Positions 13,401-27,309 of a stretch of DNA of 64,000 nucleotides are shown here, piece by piece. A model generated the notes under the pieces. The model was given only the letters and a program-made list of their open reading frames with translations. It made no database searches and was not told the origin of the DNA. Source of the DNA: Pseudorasbora parva (Eukaryota; Chordata; Actinopteri; Cypriniformes; Gobionidae); contig NC_090177.1 in NCBI RefSeq assembly GCF_024679245.1, forward strand, positions 22,084,950-22,148,949. The letters are read 5' to 3'. Numbering within the stretch: the stretch's first letter is position 1; every line of letters begins with the position of its first letter. Made by a program: the position numbers and the translations under genes.

Positions 13401-15414
13401 CAACACACTTATGTGAGTAAAACATGTTTTTTTTAAATATGTTTTTATATAGTATTGCATTGTAACATATCGTTTGATCAACATGTCCAACCAATACGCC
13501 TATATAGGTCGTTTGTCACTTCCTTGAAATACGACCCATATGAGCATTTACTAAATTTGCGCCCCTATCGACAATATTTTAATTAATTAAGTACAATGCA
13601 CAGGAGCGTTTTCTAAAGTTTTCCTCCTATTGACAGCAGGACACTTTCATTTAAAAGCATTTTTCCCTTTTATCTGCTTAATATTTCATGTTTTGCATCG
13701 CTCAATTGGTAAAGCATTGTACTATACAACTGTGTGATCATGCGATCATGAGTTCGATCCCAGGGAACACGTGCTCATAAAGTGTGAATGCACTATAAAT
13801 CCCTGGGTAGGTTTAGGGATGGGGTGGGTGTAGTTGTAAATTAAAAACAATATTTTTGCTAAATGGAAATAAGACAAATGGTGATAAAAAGTCCACACAT
13901 TGCATTAAAATGAACACACATTTTGATTGGTAACAATAGTCATACGTCATTTCATGACGTCAGATGTAACGCAACACTGTCATTATTTTTACGCCAGCTA
14001 GAGGGCGCATGACTTTAAAACGTAAATATAGGTCATAATAAGGTGCTTGAAAAACGACCTATAGAGTCATATTTTTTTGGAGGACAGGTTGCGTTTGATA
14101 TAGATCTATTGATTATGTGTACATGCCTAACAGATAATACCTTATTATGCTGTTAAAGGCTGGAGAATCCTTTATTTGAGGTGTTGTGCTACCATTCGTG
14201 ATCACTAATCAGACTCTGACATGTGGCTATGGGCCAGGGCTTGTGAAGCGTGTGTGTGTCTTTACAGTTTGCGGTTATATTCACCAATTGGGCTGGCCAA
14301 GTAATAAAAAAAATAACATTCCAATCAATCGCGGTAAAGATAAAGACCCCACACGCTTTCAAAACAATTCCCACATGTACTGACAGGGGAGCTGGTTAAA
14401 TCTAGTTACATCTTCATGACTATAAGTTTGTGTGAGCATTTGCAGCAAATGTAAGATGTAATGTTGTTTATTTTGTGTAGGCCTATAATATATATAGACC
14501 TAAATATAAAGAAGCTCAAACAGCAATGCGGGACTGCTGATGATTGGGACTGCCATATTACATTACGTTAATTTAAACAACGGTTGATCATGGGAATTTG
14601 TTTGAATTGATATCCCTTGTAAAACATATTATTGGTATTGTTACAACTTCTCATACCTGGAAATGGCCAAAACTGATTTAGCTGTATTTTTGAAAAGGTC
14701 CTACACATGATATCTTAATGGTAATTTACCAGTAAGACTTTATGTGTGAAAGGAGCTATTCTCGCCATCTGGTTTATCACACTCTGTCCCAGCTTGTATA
14801 AAAATTGTGCTATTTCTTTATGAAGGGGATGATTTACCTTGTGCAGTAATAAGCCTAGAATAATGACACATGATATGACCTGTTTAGCAAGATGAGCCAG
14901 TTGCACACACAAAAAAAAACATTTTACCCTGGTACTGTGCAGTCTTACATTTTAATAAATGACTGTCTGAAATTTCTGAATGTGTCTGGGACACGATGAC
15001 TCATGGATAAAGCAGATCAGAGCTCTATATTGAGTTTGGGGCTAATTGGGCTCATTCATTTATGCTACAATTTTCATTCTAAAAGATGTGTGTGCTTGAT
15101 GTCTTTTTTTAAATTTCTGCTCTCACAACGGTGATGATGTCTTCACAGACCCCGAGGGCCTCTATCTCTCTCAGTTCTTGTTGGATGGAGGGAGTCTGGG
15201 TGTTCCTCAGCACCTGTACAGAATTCACATGGAAGTTGATGACACCAGCTCCCTGGCACCTTCTCATCCTCCTCAGTCTCATTCCCCCAGTCATTCTCAT
15301 TCTCCGCTGGACACGCAGCATCCGCCACAGGATCAGAGGATCTCGCCGACGGAAGGGTCCGTGCGACACGCAGACAGCATCTCCCTGTCGGAGGATGAGG
15401 TTTTTTATAACTGA
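7435..15414 (+). CDS. fam131c: fam131c, protein FAM131C (six coding exons)
   Basis: Coding exons: 7435-7465, 9338-9408, 9650-9740, 11677-11910, 12489-12587, 15149-15414. All introns are GT/AG, phases agree, and the sum is 792 nt (263 aa plus stop); human FAM131C is about 280 aa. The start MGSCLCK has Gly2 for N-myristoylation and Cys4/Cys6 for palmitoylation, so a membrane-tethered protein is likely. Exon 3 holds YDIGELATSSLLG. Exons 4-5 hold the family core [20 protein letters not shown], then EARFAAGVAEQFALAEAAMNAW. The C-terminus ends LSEDEVFYN, as in human FAM131C (DEVFYN), which separates it from FAM131A and B. A Gly/Trp-rich stretch follows the core in exon 4. A pyrimidine-rich leader precedes the ATG; no TATA box is obvious. 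The molecular function of the family is unknown. Next to clcnk, convergent, as in human. Confidence 0.93.
10853..11185. repeat. Dispersed fish repeat in fam131c intron 3
   Basis: Begins with GGTTACGTATGTAACC followed by CCTGAAGAAGGGAACGG-type sequence and ends near GACTGAAAGGGAACC. This block recurs throughout cyprinid genomes as a short interspersed DNA element (from memory). The left end is internally palindromic. GC content is clearly higher than in the surrounding AT-rich intron. Confidence 0.55.
13490..14075. repeat. MITE-like repeat with tRNA-like insert, fam131c intron 5
   Basis: Inverted ACGACCTATA/TATAGGTCGT-type motifs occur near both ends (TATAGGTCGTTTGTC at 13503, AAAACGACCTATAGAG near 14050), and there is a central GGTAGGTTTAGGG core as in the fold-back element at 2681. 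The interior includes a tRNA-like segment at 13694-13772. No protein coding content. Confidence 0.5.
13694..13772 (+). repeat. tRNA-like (SINE-type) segment, not a functional tRNA
   Basis: Contains an A-box-like GCTCAATTGGTAAAGCA and a B-box GAGTTCGATCCC at roughly tRNA spacing, the pol III promoter layout of tRNA-derived SINEs. The two ends do not pair into an acceptor stem, so it should not fold as a working tRNA. Confidence 0.5.
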
Positions 15415-15879
15415 AATTTTGATGTCACAGTGGAACAAAAAGAGAAAAGGTTTTTCCTCTATTCTTTGTGTTCGCTGATGAGAGAGAGACGCATATGAGG
15501 TTACGTCTGGGGTTATTGATTTACCGTTAAAGTATGCAATAGCCACAGCTGAGCAAGCAAAGAATGCAGGGATCGTTGTACATGCGGACATGTTAATTCA
15601 TTCACATATCACATTGCCTTTTTGCAAATGAAAGCCTCTTCGTTTGCGGTAATGATGTTGGAGATTGGATTGTAAGTTAACAGGGTCACATCAATTATGT
15701 CTATAGGAAGGTAAAAGGTCATTTTACATGAATGCATCTAAAATTATACATTGACAGAGTGGTGATCATAATGCCCTTTCACCTTTAATTGAGTGTTTGT
15801 AGATATTTGCAGCAGCCTTTCACCATCAAAAAGAAGCGGAGGCCTTTTAGCCCTATGGACTGAAGAAGAAAGAGCCAAA

Positions 15880-15885
15880 AATAAA
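15880..15885 (+). terminator. Candidate poly(A) signal of fam131c
   Basis: First AATAAA downstream of the fam131c stop codon (466 bp after it), in an otherwise gene-free stretch. No transcript evidence can be seen here, so the 3' end remains a guess. Confidence 0.35.
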
Positions 15886-16140
15886 ACACGCTTTCATCTT
15901 TCCAGACATTTTCCTGGTGCATTTCTGCTAAGAACGACTCAATGTGGCTAATGGGTGAATAGGATCCTTTTGTGATGTCTCTGGAGGGTGAAAGTGACTT
16001 ATTGACCTTTGAGCAAAGCCGCAATCATTACTTGGGACAGTGAGGTGGAGATTTTAAAGATTTGTCATATTGCTAAATGTGTCCATGGGGATTTTGAATA
16101 TAAACCATCTAACACACCAAATGACTAGATGTATCCTTAG

Positions 16141-16808
16141 AGCTGAAGTGTGTAATTTTACTATCTGCATCAAGAAAACATTCCATAATATTGACTGTTT
16201 TCAAGTACATTTTCAAACACTCCCACCATCTGCTATTGGATGGAAAAAGACAGTCCCACCCCAAACTCATGCAATTGCTTGAGCCATTGTTGCTGGTCGG
16301 AAAGCTCACGGAGCATCAGAGCACTAGTTAACTAGTCAGTAGTTAAAAAAGGTTAAGTATTATTATTTAATTTGATTGATTAAGTATAATCAATAATAAC
16401 TAATACCAATATTATTTATATTAATTAATATTCATATTAAGAAGGAAAATGAGGGAAAGTTGATCTACAGTTGCTTACATATAGTAAAAAATAATTTTAT
16501 TTTTAGTTAATATATTAATAATATTCATATTAAGATGGAATATGAGATATGAGCTATAAATGACTTTCAGAAATTGTTTTGTTTATTGATATTAGTATAC
16601 CGGTAATATTAAATTGTCCTAAATGGCTTACTTATAGTAAAATATGAATATAATTTAATGAATAAATGAATAAATATGATTACAAAAGGCTTACTTGTAG
16701 CAAGTATTTGTTCATTTATATTAGTTATTTTGGCATTAATATTAATATTAGAAATATTAAGCTAAAGAAGAAAGTATTTTTTAACAAAAAATTACACACT
16801 TCAACTTT
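16141..16808. repeat. TIR MITE, about 670 bp, between fam131c and clcnk
   Basis: The left end (GCTGAAGTGTGTAATTTTA, 16142) and the right end (AAATTACACACTTCAAC, about 16789-16805) are inverted copies. The interior is AT-rich and built partly of degenerate direct repeats about 80-150 bp apart (ATTCATATTAAG at about 16430 and 16513; GCTTAC-TATAGTAAAA at about 16473 and 16627). No coding content. The rest of 15415-18060 has no gene. Confidence 0.6.
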
Positions 16809-18068
16809 AAAAAAAGAGGGTATGGTCACAATTGCCACATATTTATAAATCATGTGTAGAAGTGAAGTGGAAAAAAAGTGTTACCTCAACTGCCTTTAAA
16901 TAACATGCCTCCGTATTGTGTTATTGTCAGCCTGTTCTGTTTTGTGCAGTTCTTTGTACATGTCGATTATGATTTAATCTTCTCTAATAGATCTCTAATC
17001 TATATTGCTGCAGACATTTTTGTGTGTTTTTGCGAGTGCTGGAGACATAAGAGTGAAATCTGGAATAACAATCGTCTTGCCTTTTCTCTGTAATTAGCCC
17101 TATTCACACTCCACTGACAAAGAAAGGTGATTGAAAGAGAGAGAGAGATTGAGGGAGAGAGTGTGGGATGAGTTAGAAGAGGCAAACAGCGGTGGAGGGG
17201 ATTATATTAAATGCAGAGGCAGCAGAGGGCGAGACAGGAGGGTGCTGGGAGGTGGAATGGTCAAGTGTTATCATGCTTTAGGGTCTTTTAATAGAAGTTT
17301 ACACATTGTGATCCTGTGTGCGGTGTCAGATAATGTGTGTGACAGCTTTGTTATCCAGGGGAGGGTTTGAAGTAGGATTTAATTGTGTAGATAGATGCTC
17401 TGTGGTGGTGAGCAGAAATTAAATTTGTGTTTGTTACTGGAATTCAATTTCAGCACAATATATTAAGGAACAACACACTACAAATGTAAATGAATTCTTA
17501 TAAAACCTTTCCTGCGAAAAAAAGCACAAGGAATAATGAGAGAAAAAGGGGTAGTTGAAATTCAAACAAAGGCCATTTATTACTGAAGCCTTTGTTCTGC
17601 TCTTTTCTCCCAGTGTGAGGCTCACAAAGCTAACAAGCTGCATGAGGATACAAACATATATCTCATTTCATTCAAACTCTAGACATACACGTAATATTAT
17701 ACAGGGTCAGTTTCTTGGGATCCATCCACAATGCTTGACAGCAGTAGGGTACTACAGGGCCGTAAATGTCCCCTTTTGTTTTTTTCTGGCCCCAAAGGGG
17801 GGCTATATGACTAATTCAAAATTGCAGAACACAATTTGTGAGAAAGAAATAATAAAATAGATTTGCTTTAAATAAAAAAACACTGAAATATAAAAGTGTT
17901 GAGGGGCTGTTGGAGACAATATTAATATAGTACAGAAATCAAAGCAACAGAGACGGGGTAAAAATGATACATATGCATTTGCTATAACAAAATGTTTTAG
18001 GCAACATTTATGTATAAACATTTAATTGAATTTTCCTCTACAGCCAACATATTCTCTTTGGTGGCATA

Positions 18069-18264
18069 CACTGTAAAAAAATAATTGCTCCCATTGAAAA
18101 TGTTCCAGTGGCTGATCACATCTAAATTTTTCAGTTGGCTGAATTGAAATTCTGTGAATTTATGCAATTTAATTCACAGAAATTCAATTCAGCCAACTGA
18201 AAAATGTAGATGTGATCAGTTACTTGAAAGTGTTTAGTTGGAGACGTGAATTAGTTTTACAGTG
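18069..18264. repeat. Fold-back MITE, 196 bp (copy 1 of 2)
   Basis: Flanked by TA on both sides. The arms are long inverted repeats: CTGATCACATCTAAATTTTT near 18112 pairs with AAAAATGTAGATGTGATCAG near 18200, and AATTCAATTCAGCC pairs around the centre (about 18170). A related copy lies at 34861-35045. Such an RNA would fold into one long hairpin. Confidence 0.75.
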
Positions 18265-18358
18265 TATATGACACTTCATATATCTTTCATCATATGGGTC
18301 TTTTCAAGATGCAATAAAAGGGGCTTTGTTTTTTGCTCATTTTGATGACTAATGAATA

Positions 18359-18364
18359 TTTATT
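18359..18364 (-). terminator. Candidate poly(A) signal of clcnk
   Basis: AATAAA on the minus strand about 420 bp past the clcnk stop codon. Other AT-rich options exist nearby, so this is only a candidate. Confidence 0.3.
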
Positions 18365-18780
18365 GATTTAATCACCTTGACAAAAACTGAAAATCATAAA
18401 CACATCCTTTGACTTAAAATATATGCGAGGTACGTTTCAGATATTCTCATTAGTCCTATAAATATATATTTAAAAATACATTTAAATTTACATTTTAAGG
18501 TAGATCAACTACCTCAAAATTAACTTTTTGTCAAGATGTTCAGGAAAGTGTTCTGGTGGTGTTTGCTATTTTTGCTTTTAAAAAATAAAATTTTATCTTG
18601 GAGAGACTTTCTCCCTGTCACACCGTAATAAATTACTGCTGAATTTCATAATATTTCTGAATAATTATTGATCTCCTCACAATGATCCATGTAAAATCTC
18701 CAGCAGATTAAATATTAACTATGATTATCAAAATGGAAAGCGCAAATGTATTGTCCATCAAATTGCTGATTGTCCATGTA

Positions 18781-21700
18781 TCAGACTTCCTTAGCCATCT
18801 CTTCAATAATTTTCTTCATCTGAAAGTAAAATCACGAAATCACAAGTCACTTTTTGCAATAAGTACATCTACAGACAGGTCAGTATTCATCATTATTTGG
18901 TTTGTGTATACTGTAGAAGTATGTGTGTGCACGGCAGAGCAGAGCAGGCTACTCTTATCACCTCTTTCCATGTGATGATGCCACACAGCCGCCCATTCTC
19001 CGTTATAAACAGACGCTGCTCACCCGTGACGCTCATGATACAATGAGCCTGACAGAACACACACAAACACGCACATACTTAGAGGAACACCTGAAGAAAA
19101 GCATACACGTGATATGAAGGAAACTGTGGTAAGCCACCTGTTTTACTGTGGTTTCAGGAGTCAGATGTAGCCGCATAGGTTGAATAGAACATACTTCTTC
19201 TAGCTGTTTACATGAACCCTGCAAGAAAAAATATTTAATGATGATGAGAAGTAGAAGAGTCATGTGCCCCATTAGATTTTTGAGTGTTTCAAAAAACAAA
19301 ACAAATTAATAACACTTTACAATAAGGTACTGCATTAAAAAACAACGACTAATACATGTTACTGTATTAACCTTTGTTAAGATTAGTCATTAAAAATACA
19401 ACTGCTCATTGTTAGTTCATGTTACCTCATGTCACTTAAATAATACTAAGTTAACTTTTAATTTTCATAACATATTAGTAAATGTTGAAATTGACACTAA
19501 GAAAGAATGCTAACACTATATTTTTTTAGTGTCTTTTTTTTACATATGTAACATTAATATCTATAAATTATGCATAATGACATTCAACTAGCTCTAAACC
19601 AAACCCTAATCTGAACCCTATAGAAAGTACATGTAGTTACTTAAAATTACTCAGTACTTAAAGTACAATGTAACAAAGACACCTTAAAGTAAAGTGTAAC
19701 CAACATTTTTTTAAAGGGATAGTTCATATATTTGCTTGGGATATTTGTCTTACAAAAACGCATCGATGTGTTTCAAAAGGTCTTTATTATTAACCCCCTG
19801 GAACCATGTGGATTACTTTTATAATGGATGGATACATTTTTAGGCTTCAAATTTTGGGGTGCCATTCACTGCCATTATAATGCCTGGAAGAGCCAGGACA
19901 TTTTTAATATAACTGACAGAAAAATGTCATATACACAGTATATATTCATTTTTGGATGAACTATCCCTTTACATGCTTTGGAAGTTTTTTTCATCATTAG
20001 TTTCTGTTAACTAATGCTAAACCAGTTTAAAGGAACCTTATTGTAAATTGGGTAAAACTTTATTTCAGCCCACTTTAGACATTCTACTAACTATAAGTAA
20101 CTTTGCAATTACACATCTACTATATTTTAGAGTATTAGTAGACTGTCTGCTTAATATCCTGCTAACACTTTATTCTGATTGTCCCCCAACAGTCATTCCA
20201 ATGACTGTTATAGTCGGTAAAGTGTCTAAAGTGGACCATCAAAAAAAAAGTGTAACCATAAATTGTTACCAAAAATAACTGAAAAATCAACATGTAAAGT
20301 TTAAAACAAAATTCAAATGGAGTTCTTTATTCATCTGATAACTTGGTCATAATTTTCTTACTCATACTTTTTTCCATAGTACAAAGAAAATGCATAGTGA
20401 TCGTGGACTGTCAACTGCAATTTAGGTTGATTCATTATTTAAAACAATGATAGTTTAAGATTTTAACATTTATCTCATTGCATACTAATTCAAAACTAAC
20501 ACAAGAGCTTTGGGGCCTGTTCCCCTGTGCAGCCTTTTAATTGCTAAACTTGCACTAGATTGAAGTTTTTGATTGTTGTGGCACGTCTCACCGCTTACAG
20601 TTATGTAACTGTATATAGTTACCATTCATAAGATGTAAAAGTTCACCTCATATTGAAAACTCTTTAATCTTTTACTCACTCTCATGTCATTCCAAGCCTG
20701 TATGACTTGCATGCTTATGTGGAAGTGTGAAAATGTTTACGTTTTAACAGTTTTTTTGCACGTATAATGAAAGTCAACAGAACCCAAATAATTGAACCCC
20801 ATTGAATTTCATTGTATAGACAAATAAACCCCGAGTGAGACAGCAGTGCCATTGGAAAAACCAATGTTGTGTTGTGTGAAATGACAGGCAAAAATTTGTG
20901 CTATTTAAAAAAAGGAGGAGGGAAAAAACAGCCCCAGCTGAGAATTCAGCCTCTGAATTGAAATGCTTTAATTACTCTTTCATTATTTTTTATTATTCTA
21001 TCAGTAACTTTGCACAAATCCTGTTATGACTCAGCACATTATGGGTTCAATTACCTCATTTCTATGCTCTTGCAGACACTCCCTCAGCTGCGATTTGTTG
21101 ATTGTTCCCAGAAGAATAGGGGAGTCTGAGAGACAAGAGAAAAAGTAAATGGCAAGGCTAAGGCCAAGCCTCAGACTGTCAGCCTCGTTTCATTCAGTGG
21201 TACCATCATTGTACTGTACTGGAACATTATCTTGAGGGTGCAGTCTTGAGCGTTTCTACTCATCAACACAACCATTTGGCCTTTGGCCCTTATCAGCACG
21301 CACATTTCGCTCTGTCAAGCCCTAAGATGTGTGTTATTAAAGTAAAGAGGTGAGATTGTGTCTTTGTTAGGCACACCGTGAGAGTCCACCACAGGAACTT
21401 CAGTGTCTGTGCTGTCGTTTAGGATGCGCTGCACACTTGTCAGTGTCTCCGTCCTCTTCAGCACGGCTCCCGCTGGGACCGCAAACTGCTTGATCTGAAC
21501 ATTGGCCAACCTTCGGGAGAGCATTCACGATGAAAACAATTTACTATCCAGCCTTCACTTGACGTCCCCCTCCAGAATCTTGTTTTGCACGCAAGGCTGT
21601 GTCATCTCAAGAAAAATGAAATGTAATTTCAAGTCATAACATGGTGGAGCCTAAAGGCAGATGAGCAGATAGTTTACTCACTTTGGACAAGCCCGGATGA

Positions 21701-24700
21701 GAGATGGCAAGTGTGGGAGCTGTTTAATAAGGGATAAGCCATCGTAGAAAGATGGACGGTGCTTTGCACGAGCCACTGCGTTGGATACCAGCGTAGCAAC
21801 TAGTGCGGGGACGGCGTGAGAGCATTGGCCGGTCATTTCCAGAGCCAATAGGGCAGGAGAGAGAGTGTGTGTCACAGCCCCAGAGAAGGCAGCTGCTCCT
21901 GTACACACACACACAAACACACACACAGAGAATATGACCCCATCAATACATTGCGACAGGACTTATCGTCTCTGTGAGCCTGCAGTGTTGATAATTCTCC
22001 CTCAGAAAACTGACAGGGTAATAAGATTGTTTACCTGCTAAAGCATAGCCGCCCGGGTTTATCAAACTCTTTGTTGATGAGATTCCATCTGAGAGCAGAT
22101 AGGCCGAGCCCTCGCCTACCAAACGCCCCACTGCAGCACCTAAAACACAAACAAGCGTTTTTTTTTTAAACATCTGGATTTATAGAAAACTGTATATGGT
22201 TAAACGTATACGTACTATCACTAACTACATTTTTGACAACTACAATACTACATTTTATTTATTTTATATTATCTTAGTTATCATTTTATTTTAATAATTG
22301 TATTGTTATTATTTTTTCATGTTTTATATTTGGTTAAATATTAAAGGGTTAGTTCACCCAAAAATTAATTAATGACTCACCCTAATGTCGTTCCACACCC
22401 GTAAGACCTCCGTTTATCTTCGGAACACAGTTTAAGATATTTTATATTTAGTCTGACAGCGTATCTAAGTGTATGCACACTATACTGTCCATGTCCAGAA
22501 AGGGAATAAAAACATAATTAAAGTAGTCCATATGTGACATCAGTTAGTTAATTAGAATCTCTTGAAGCATCAAAAATACATTTTGGTCCAAAAATATTAA
22601 AAACTACAACTTTATTCAGCATTGTCTTCTCTTCCGCGTTTGTTTTCAAACCTCAAATAAAGATTCAAACGGTCATGTATCAGCGGATTGATTCATGATT
22701 CGGATCGCCAATGTCACGTGATTTCAGCAGATTGGCAGTTTGAGAAGCGATCCGAATCATGAATCAATAAGCTGATACATGACCGTTTGAATCTTTATTT
22801 GAGGTTTGAAAACAAATGTGAGAGAGAAGACAACGCTGAATAAAGTCGTAATAAATTGCTTGGGTCTTACGGGAATGACATTTGGGTCATTAATGACATA
22901 AATTTCATTTTTGGGTGAACTAACCCTTTAATATATGCTTTAATAATTTATTTTAATTATCCATATACAGGGAATGCAGAATTATTAGGCAAGTTGTATT
23001 TTTGAGGATTAATTCTATTATTGAACAACAACCATGTTCTCAATGAACACAAAAAACTCATTAATATCAAAGCTGAATATTTTTGGAAGTTTTAGTTTTT
23101 AGTTTTAGCTATTTTAGGGGGATATCTGTGTGTGCAGGTGACTATTACTGTGCATAATTATTAGGCAACTTAAAAACAAAAAAAAATGATACCCATTTCA
23201 ATTATTTATTTTTACCAGTGAAACCAATATAACATCTCAACATTCACAAATATACATTTCTGACATTCAAAAACCAAACAAAAACAAATCAGTGACCAAT
23301 ATAGCCACCTTTCTTTGCAAGGACACTCAAAAGCCTGCCATCCATGGATTCTGTCAGTGTTTTGATCTGTTCACCATCAACATTGCGTGCAGCAGCAACC
23401 ACAGCCTCCCAGACACTGTTCAGAGAGGTGTACTGTTTTCCCTCCTTGTGAATCGCACATTTGATGATGGACCACAGGTTCTCAATGGGGTTCAGATCAG
23501 GTGAACAAGGACGCCATATTATTAGATTTTCTTCTTTTATACCCTTTCTTGCCAGCCACGCTGTGGAGTACTTGGACGCGTGTGATGGAGCATTGTCCTG
23601 CATGAAAATCATGTTTTTCTTGAAAGATGTAGACTTCTTCCTGTACCACTGCTTGAAGAAGGTGTCTTCCAGAAACTGGCAGTAAGACTGGGAGTTGAGC
23701 TTGACTCCATCCTCAACCCGAAAAGGCCCCACAAGCTCATCTTTGATGATACCAGCCCAAACCAGTACTCCACCTCCACCTTGCTGGCATCTGAGTCGGA
23801 CTGGAGCTCTCTGCCCTTTACCAATCCAGCCACGGGCCCATCCATCTGGCCCATCAAGACTCACTCTCATTTCATCAATCCATAAAACCTTAGAAAAATC
23901 AGTCTTGAGATATTTCTTGGCCCAGTCTTGACGTTTCAGCTTGTGTGTCTTGTTCAGTGGTGGTCGACTTTCTGCCTTTCTTACCTTGGCCATGTCTCTG
24001 AGTATTGCACACCTTGTGCTTTTGGGCACTCCAGTGATGTTGCAGCTCTGAAATATGGCCAAACTGGTGGCAAGTGGCATCTTGGCAGCTGCACGCTTGA
24101 CTTTTCTCAGTTCACGGGCAGTTATTTTGCGCCTTGGTTTTTCCACACGCTTCTTGCGACCCTGTTGACTATTTTGAATGAAACGCTTGATTGTTTGAGG
24201 ATCACGCTTCAGAAGCTTGGCTATTTTAAGACTGCTGCATCCCTCTGCAATATATCTCACTATTTTTGACTTTTCTGAGCCTGTCAAGTCCTTCTTTTGA
24301 CCCATTTTGCCAAAGGAAAGGAAGTTGCCTAATAATTATGCACACCTGATATAGGGTGTTGATGTCATTAGACCACACCCCTTCTCATTACAGAGATGCA
24401 CATCACCTAATATGCTTAATTGGTAGTAGGCTTTCCAGCCTATACAGCTTGGAGTAAGACAACATGCATCACGAGGATGATGTTGTCAAAATACTCAATT
24501 GCCTAATAATTCTGCACTCCCTGTATTATTTAATCACATTTTAACTACTATGTTATTTTTATTTTATGATAGTAATTTAAAAAAAAAGAATTAGCATTAT
24601 GCAGATCCCATGGTATGATGGCGTCACTACATACCGTAAATAAATACTGGCATGAAATAGCCAGCAGGTAAAGGCAAAGTACAAGCCACGACCAACAGCC

Positions 24701-25327
24701 CAACCTTACAGAAATATGTAAGAAATCATGAAATATGTCAATAATCTGCTTGTTGAAGAATTAAAAAAGGTTCACATGAACACAATAAGAATTGTTGCTA
24801 CTTAACACTCGTTTTAGTTTACCTTTGCTGTAATGAAAAATCCTAGCGTTTGGAAGTAACTTCTGCCAGGTGGGTTCCATGCCTGCCAGAATGTGTTCTG
24901 AGGCTCAGGCAGGGCCGAGGTATTCTGGGAAACGGTGTACCAGGAAGTGCCGTCTAACAGTGAAGTAAGTAGCTGCTTCATTGTAAGCTATTAGAAAACA
25001 AAGAGAAATTTAAAGTAAATACAAATCATGAACACCAGAGCATCAAAGATTTGATGTACTTCCAATATTTCAAAAATAGGCCTATTCTCACCTCAGCAGC
25101 AATGAAATGTCCCGCTGAGTGATAAAACGTAAAGCAGGCTAGAAGAAACGCCACAATGGCTGAATAAAGGGACTTTCTGAATATTACAAATACAAAAAAG
25201 AGGCAGCTTTAGGTTAGCTCAAAACATACAATCTCAAGCATCCAATCAAAAGACAAGATTTTAGGATTGTAAATGTGATTATTCATTGACTCATTCATTG
25301 TGTGTATGAGGAATAATGTGTGTATGA

Positions 25328-25420
<93 letters not shown>

Positions 25421-27225
25421 TTAGGAATCTGTCAAAAACTTATTGTCATTTACTATTAGGTAAATAACAAACTGAAATGGCTAAATATTCTTTATTCAAC
25501 CATGATAAAAAACAAACAAAAAAATATTTTGTATGGTTTTCTTTGGCCTTGATAACAGCTTGCATTTCATGCTGGCATTGCTTTTATGTACACACTTGTC
25601 TGCTGTTATTGACTTCCAAATGGTTCCAAAAATGTTCCTAAAGACTTACTTTTAATGAAACTTTTGTGCGATCTATCTTTGAATACACAAAATCCCAAAT
25701 TTGTTCAATAGGATTCAAGTCCGGACTTGACCAACTGTTTCTGGTGGAAAAACCATTACAGAAACATACAAAAATATTTTGGTAATCACCAATACTGTTA
25801 GTTTAGGGAAGCTGTGGCACAAACCTTACTTTAGGTGGTGGTCTAAAAAATGTGTTAAGCACTGTATACACTCAAAGATCTATTACTTTTTCTATGTACA
25901 CAAAAGGCCTAGTTCTCTCAAATATTGTTCACAAATCTGTCTAAATCTGTGTTAGTGAGCACTTTTCCTTTGCCGAGATAATTCATCCACCTTACAGGTG
26001 TGGCATATCAAGACGCTGATATTGCACAGGTGTGGAACATGTACTGGAACACGCTTTCGTATACGCCGATCTAGAGCATCTCAAACATGCTTAATGGGTG
26101 ACATGTCCATTGAGTATGCTGGCCATGCAAGTACTGGGATGTTTTCAGCTTCCAGGAATTGTGTAGAGACAGATTCTTCCAATATGGGGGCCATGCATTA
26201 TCATGCTGCAACATGAGGTGATGGTCTGGATGAATGGCACAACAATGGGCCTCAGGATCGCGTCACGGTATCTCTGTGCATTCAAAATGCCATCAATAAA
26301 ATGCACCTGTGTTTGTTGTCCAACATACGCCTGCCCATACCACAACCCCACTGCCACCATGGGCCACTCGATCCACAATGTTGACATCAGCAAACGCTCA
26401 CCCACACAACACCATACACACTGTCTGCCATCTGCCCTGTACAGTGAAAACCGGGATTCATCCGTGAAGACAACACCTCTCCAAAGTGCCAGACACCATT
26501 GAATGTGGGAATAATTGTCCACTCAAGTCGGATACGACATCGAACGGCAGTCAGGTCGAGACCCTGATGAGGACGACGAGCATGCAGATGAGCTTCCCTG
26601 AGACAATTTATGACAGTTTGTGCAGAAATTCTTTTGTTAAGCAAACTGATTGTTGCAGCAGCTGTCTGGGTGGCTGGTCTCAGACGATTTTGGAGGTGAA
26701 GATGATAGATGTGGAGGTACTGGGATGGTGTGGTCACACATGGTCTGCAGTTGTGAGGCTGGTTGGATATACTACCAAATTCTCTGAAATGCCTTTGTAG
26801 ATGGCTTATGATAGAGAAATAAACATTCAATTCAATCCATCTGGTAGACATTCCGGCAGTCAGCATGCCAATTGGGTGTTTCCTCAAAATCTATGGCATT
26901 GTGCTTTGTGATAAAACTACACATTTTAGAGTGGCCTTTTATTGTGGCCAGCCTTAAGGTTGTATATAACGGCCTTTAGGCACTCCTGTGCAATAATCAT
27001 GGTGTCTAATAATCATCTTGATATGCAACATCTGTGAGGTAGATGGATTATCTCGGCAAAGGAGAAGTGCTCACTAACACTGATTTCGATAGATTTGTAA
27101 ACAATATTTGAGAGAAATAATGAAATACTGAATAAAATTATAAACCCAACACTTATATTACATGAGCTGAACTCAAATATCTAAGACTTTTTCTATGTTT
27201 ACAAAAGGCCTATTTCTCTCAAATG

Positions 27226-27309
<84 letters not shown>

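Noticed and set aside
13694..13772. Functional tRNA gene
   Set aside because: A and B boxes are present but the acceptor stem does not pair; it sits inside a MITE-like repeat.
15109..15591. 160-codon minus-strand frame
   Set aside because: Antisense shadow of the last exon of fam131c.
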